Assembly (NCBI GenBank): GCA_027596035.1
Contig: JADGJA010000037.1
Coordinates: 1-62,513, forward strand
From: Thoreauomyces humboldtii
Taxonomy: Eukaryota > Chytridiomycota > Chytridiomycetes > Spizellomycetales > Powellomycetaceae
DNA length: 62,513 nt
Direction of reading: 5' to 3'
In this document: positions 59,285 to 62,513 of the stretch, piece by piece
Numbering within the stretch: position 1 is the first letter of the stretch
Layout: each line of letters opens with the position of its first letter
Position numbers and translations under genes: made by a program
Notes under the pieces: model-generated
Databases searched by the model: none
What the model was told of the DNA's origin: nothing
Seen by the model: only the letters and a program-made list of their open reading frames with translations

Positions 59285-59962
59285 CTATCCATATCGGAAA
59301 CCAATAGCGAAAGCGGCCGCAAAGCCCGCCGAGGATGGAAAGTCGGTGGTCAGGTTGTGAAGCATTCGGGTGGCCTTTATCTGCAGGTCCTTCCCCGTGA
59401 GCTTTCCATCGCCGTCCTCGTCCACCCGTCCGATCATAAAGTTTTCGACCTTTGGCCAGTTGACGTGCAGGATGTCTGCATGCGCCAGAGCCTAATCCCC
59501 ATGTTGATGTCAGTTGGATGCATGTGAGAGATGGGGGGGGCGGCCCTTTCTCCAGAACGAAGGCAAGAAACAATCTCCACGCACCTGCACTCCAATGAAC
59601 CCCACGCCGATCAAGAGTCCAGCCGTCTTTGCGAGCTTCTTTGAGGCGAATCCAGCGGTCGCTCCTAGTGCCGTGGACATCGTGACCTCGGACACGTCAG
59701 CGGGTAAGGCAGATATGAGCGACGGGGAAGCTTTGTCTGTTCCGGACGACTCGAAGATGGATGCTGCCGTCAATCCACCGTAGGGAACGGCAGTGGAACC
59801 TCCGGGAGTCGCGGTCGCCACCGTCCGTTGCGTGAGCGTTTCGATGGTCGACGACGGGCCGTCCGTAGCTTGCATTTCTAAAGCAAGCAAGGGGTGAGGA
59901 ACAGGCTTCCTGGACTTGCAATCTCAAATGGTCTACCGATACCCACCACTGAGAAAAGACAT
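59285..59962 (-). CDS. FUN14-domain mitochondrial outer membrane protein
   Basis: Three exons (59947-59962, 59585-59877, 59285-59491) give 171 residues with phases that close. The first exon is 16 nt (MSFLS). After a Ser/Thr-rich N-terminus, the FUN14 core begins STALGATAGFASKKLAKTAG, then LLIGVGFIGVQALAHADILH and VNWPKVENFM. A DxDxDG-type loop, DEDGDGKLTGKDL, is followed by LTTDFPSSAGFAAAFAIGFR ending YG, the family's C-terminal helix. FUN14 proteins such as FUNDC1 act in mitophagy and at mitochondrial contact sites. No LC3-interacting motif of the YxxL type is evident at the N-terminus. Confidence 0.88.
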
Positions 59963-60337
59963 TGTTGCAAAGGAACGACGGTAAGTGTTTGGGGAGGCAA
60001 CAATAGGGGAGAAGCAATATGGGGAGAAGCCAAGACACAACGGAGCACAGATGACTCACATCTGAGGTCGGGGGCTTATTTGGGAAGCTTACCGGGTACC
60101 GGGTATCGCCATTGGCCCAATTACAAGGGACCGTACAAACCCGATACAAGTCTTGACTCCTGATGCCAGTGCTTGAACTTCGCCGTAGTGGAAGAAGCTC
60201 TCTATCTCAGGTGACATCGCGCTGATAACACTTGGCAAAAACTCCGAAGCTTAAAAGTAGATAACGGTGGCAAAAACCCCGCAACGACGAAAGTCGATAA
60301 CAATGTGTTTAAACACTATTTTGCCCAGTACATGTGC

Positions 60338-60410
60338 GCACCCGGGCAGGGTTGAACTGCCGACCTTCCGATTAACAGTCGGACGCTCTAGCCAACTGAA
60401 CCACGGGAGC
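60338..60410 (-). tRNA. tRNA-Asn (anticodon GTT)
   Basis: A 73-nt cloverleaf on the minus strand with no intron. The acceptor strand is GCTCCCG; D arm GTTC/GAGC with AGTTGGCTA loop; anticodon arm TCCGA-CTGTTAA-TCGGA with GTT at positions 34-36; variable loop AGGTC; T arm GGCAG-TTCAACC-CTGCC; 3' acceptor strand CGGGTGC. The acceptor stem has one T-T mismatch at pair 3-70; all other stems pair (one G-T in the D arm). GTTCAANNC box B and TRGNNNAGNNGG-like box A are present, as needed for RNA polymerase III. Confidence 0.92.
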
Positions 60411-60605
60411 ATTAGATGCTTATCACAAGACTGTGTAGCATTATCAGCGCAAACAAAAAACCTGAAGTGCAAAGTTGGCTGTTGGTGTAGAAAAATTTCC
60501 ACCAGTTATAACGTGACTGTGCCAACCTCCGCACTCCCTTTGATAACGGTCACATCACTGCAGACGACGCTTCTTTATTACGCGACAAGGCATTCCGGGT
60601 TCACG

Positions 60606-61158
60606 ATGCCTCCCAAGCGCAAACCTGAAGCCAAAGAAGAAGATGGTGTGAGCGCTACCTCGACTAAGAAGTCAAAGAAGCCAGTTTCCCCAAGCCCTGA
60701 GCAGTACATCTTGAGCTTGGACGAGAAGAAGAAGTTGACGGTTTCTCAGGTACCACCAACTCCGACGTGGGAGTGAGCAAGCATACGCGTGTATCTAAAG
60801 GAATTCGTCCGCAGTTCAAAGGGATAACTCTTGTCGGCATTCGCGAGTGTGAGCGCCGCGCAGTTTCAGCACCGTAGAGCCCGCACGGATTCATTTCAAT
60901 ATCTGCGGCTAGATTACACGGACAAGGATGGAGAAGATCAACCTGGGAAGAAAGGTAGGTGCGTGTTCACTTGATCTGTAGCGCATTGCTCACGCATTTC
61001 GAATCCAGGGATTGCAATTTCGCCGGCTGGTACGCTCGAGGGCCCGATGTAACTGGAAATCAGTTAGCCACACTAACCCCTCCCGCTCCGCAGCTTGGGC
61101 CGTGATGAAAGCAAACTTTGCTCAGATCGACGCGGCGATCAAAAAGCATGAGGCGTAG
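60606..61158 (+). CDS. SUB1: PC4/SUB1 transcriptional coactivator
   Basis: Four exons. The start at 60606 gives a Lys-rich N-terminus (MPPKRKPEAKEEDGVSATST) ending SLDEKKKLTVSQ. Introns then join FKGITLVGIRE, YYTDKDGEDQPGKKG, IAISPA and AWAVMKANFAQIDAAIKKHE in phase; the donors are T|GTGAGC, G|GTAGGT and G|GTACGC. The pattern IREYYxDxxGExxPGKKGIxIxPxxW is the PC4 single-stranded-DNA-binding fold. PC4/SUB1 supports RNA polymerase II transcription and genome stability. It is about 100 residues, as expected. It lies 195 nt from tRNA-Asn in the opposite orientation. Confidence 0.93.
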
Positions 61159-61223
61159 GCCAGTTTTTGTTGTATGTAGGAACCAGATTCAAAAAGTCTC
61201 AGGATGTCAAATGTACAGGTGTG

Positions 61224-62513
61224 TTATGTGCCCACTTCAATCAAGATGATGGATGCTGTCTTGAGGCCGTCCTTCTCCTCCTCCGCCAGCAGAAACAGCT
61301 TCTCCCCTTTGCAGACCAAGAGTCCTAACGAGCGGATCTTGTCTCGCTTCGTCTCAAACACGTGGACGATTTTGCCTGTCTCGCTGTTGATCACGTCCAC
61401 CACCCCGGAAGATCCCGCCACGAGGTAATCGCTGCTCAGCTTGTCTGAAATCGAGGAAGGGACACCATGAGAATTATGAACCGCCAGTGCGAGAATTCGG
61501 AATACGGCCGCCTTACCTGCAAACGTGAGCGGGCTGCGCCATGTTAGCGTGCGATTTTCCTTCATATTCAGATGGAGCTTGGTCATTATCCCCATATCTG
61601 TGACGGGATATGTTATTAGTCTGGCTAATCTCATTCAGGACTCTGACATCGACTCACGCTCGTAGCATAGTACGAAGAGATTGTCGTACAGTACTCCACG
61701 CACTGGTTGGCCAAGTTTATCTTCCGGCACTCCAGGTACGACAATCTCCTCTACGGTCACCGTTTGCAGATCCACGACCTTGAACCGCGTCGCTGTCCCT
61801 GCGTACAACCGCAGTTCCCCGGTTGGTGACTCGGTGATATCAAGACTCGTAACCCGGAAATCTACCATGATTTCCTACTCGAGTTTGAGGATCTGGCCGA
61901 AACTGGGGCGGACATCCCGAACCTTGTCTTTACCTTCATTTTCATAAATCGATTTAGCGGGTGCGGTGCCCATTTCAAGACTAGAAGAGACTTGGGCGTT
62001 GCTACACAGAGGTAGATCGAGGTTTTGATCCTGGCTATCGGATACGCCCTGGTCAGTCTGGCTGGGATCTTCTTGAGCAAACAGAACTTTCTTTTCTCAC
62101 CTATCGAATAGAACTGACAACCTTTCGTCTCCTTCATTTTTTTGAGCTTCGTCTCGGTTTCAAACTTTTGTTTTCGTTTGAACTTCGTGGTTGAAGTCAA
62201 GTCGTGAGTTGCGACCATATCGTATTTCCCTAAAGTCAGCCGAAAAATGAGCCGGGGGAGATCTCAGCCAAAGATTCGCGTTCTGTCGCACCTGATCTTG
62301 ATATTATGATATTCAAGTCCTCCAAGGCGTTGATCTGCTCATAACGTCGCGTGGAGAGCGGGATCATCTTCGAGTCCTTGTCTGTGATGGGTAATATGAA
62401 ATGAGTCATGTGCGGGCATGCCGTCTCCATCCACAAGCATCGCTTCACCTTTGGTTTCGAAGCCAAACAGGCCATCGTCCGTGCCGAGGAGAAGCGTATC
62501 GCCTGTTAGGGGG
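61224..62513 (-). CDS. CNH (citron homology) domain protein, C-terminal part; N-terminus beyond window
   Basis: This minus-strand gene continues past the right edge, so only its C-terminal domain is present. Exons read GDTLLLGTDDGLFGFETKGE, then DSKMIPLSTRRYEQINALED and LNIIISRSGKYDMVATHDLT. A helical, Lys-rich insert follows (FKRKQKFETETKLKKMKETK), then TSIYLCVATPKSLLVLKWAP with HPLNRFMKMK. Later exons give VTSLDITESPTGELRLYAGT, GVLYDNLFVLCYE, SSDYLVAGSSGVVDVINSET and GKIVHVFETKRDKIRSLGLL, ending IILIEVGT at 61224. This seven-bladed CNH propeller is found in germinal-centre (MAP4K) kinases, citron/ROCK-like proteins and Rom2-type RhoGEFs. Which of these it belongs to depends on the missing N-terminal part. 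Confidence 0.85.

Noticed and set aside
60251..60502. 83-codon minus-strand frame
   Set aside because: It runs across the tRNA-Asn gene; the translation has no protein features.
1..62513. Transposons, CRISPR arrays or viral insertions
   Set aside because: No terminal repeats with a transposase or reverse transcriptase, no regularly spaced repeats, and no viral protein motifs were seen; repeats are simple or minisatellite type.

Overview
This window is nuclear DNA of a fungus, most likely an early-diverging zoosporic (flagellated, chytrid-like) one. Genes are dense, lie on both strands and are split by short GT-AG introns of about 50-170 bases. Fungal hallmarks are a Zn2Cys6 transcription factor and a RIM15-type kinase. 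A SAXO-type axonemal microtubule protein and a dihydropteridine reductase point away from non-flagellated Dikarya. The species itself cannot be read from the sequence.

Layout. 0-10 kb: a signal-peptide/one-TM surface protein, MEMO1, a secreted GDSL esterase, a possible small mitochondrial protein, an Ima1/TMEM201-like inner-nuclear-membrane protein and a TMEM42-like small membrane protein. 10-16 kb: a YIPF6/Yip4-like Golgi protein, the SAXO homologue and an M17 leucyl aminopeptidase. 16-20.7 kb: a repeat-rich stretch (79-bp direct duplication, TTC, AC and CT microsatellites) with poorly resolved genes. 20.7-30.4 kb: the ATG4 cysteine protease and a very large RIM15-like kinase (PAS, zinc finger, AGC kinase, receiver domain). 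31-37.3 kb: an unrecognised gene, a PAP2 lipid phosphatase, CDT1 and mitochondrial ribosomal protein bS6m. 37.4-44.1 kb: mitochondrial methionyl-tRNA synthetase, dihydropteridine reductase, an unknown membrane protein and a bZIP factor with a predicted membrane segment. 45-53 kb: a ZNG1/CobW zinc-chaperone GTPase, VPS26 and the PP2A B56 subunit. 54-62.5 kb: a divergent intronless protein kinase, an unrecognised gene, a Zn2Cys6 factor, a FUN14 protein, tRNA-Asn(GTT), a PC4/SUB1 coactivator and the C-terminal part of a CNH-domain protein that runs off the right edge.

The genes are a housekeeping mixture, not one cluster. Some themes recur. RIM15, the B56 subunit, ATG4 and FUN14 belong to nutrient signalling, autophagy and mitophagy in other organisms. 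bS6m and MetRS are convergent and both serve mitochondrial translation. The most unusual items are the bZIP-plus-TM (ATF6/CREB3-like) architecture, the multi-repeat SAXO gene, the kinase with a rewritten catalytic loop, and several micro-exons recovered by reading-frame logic (6, 18, 21 and 33 nt). I found no convincing novel multi-gene system, mobile element or CRISPR array.
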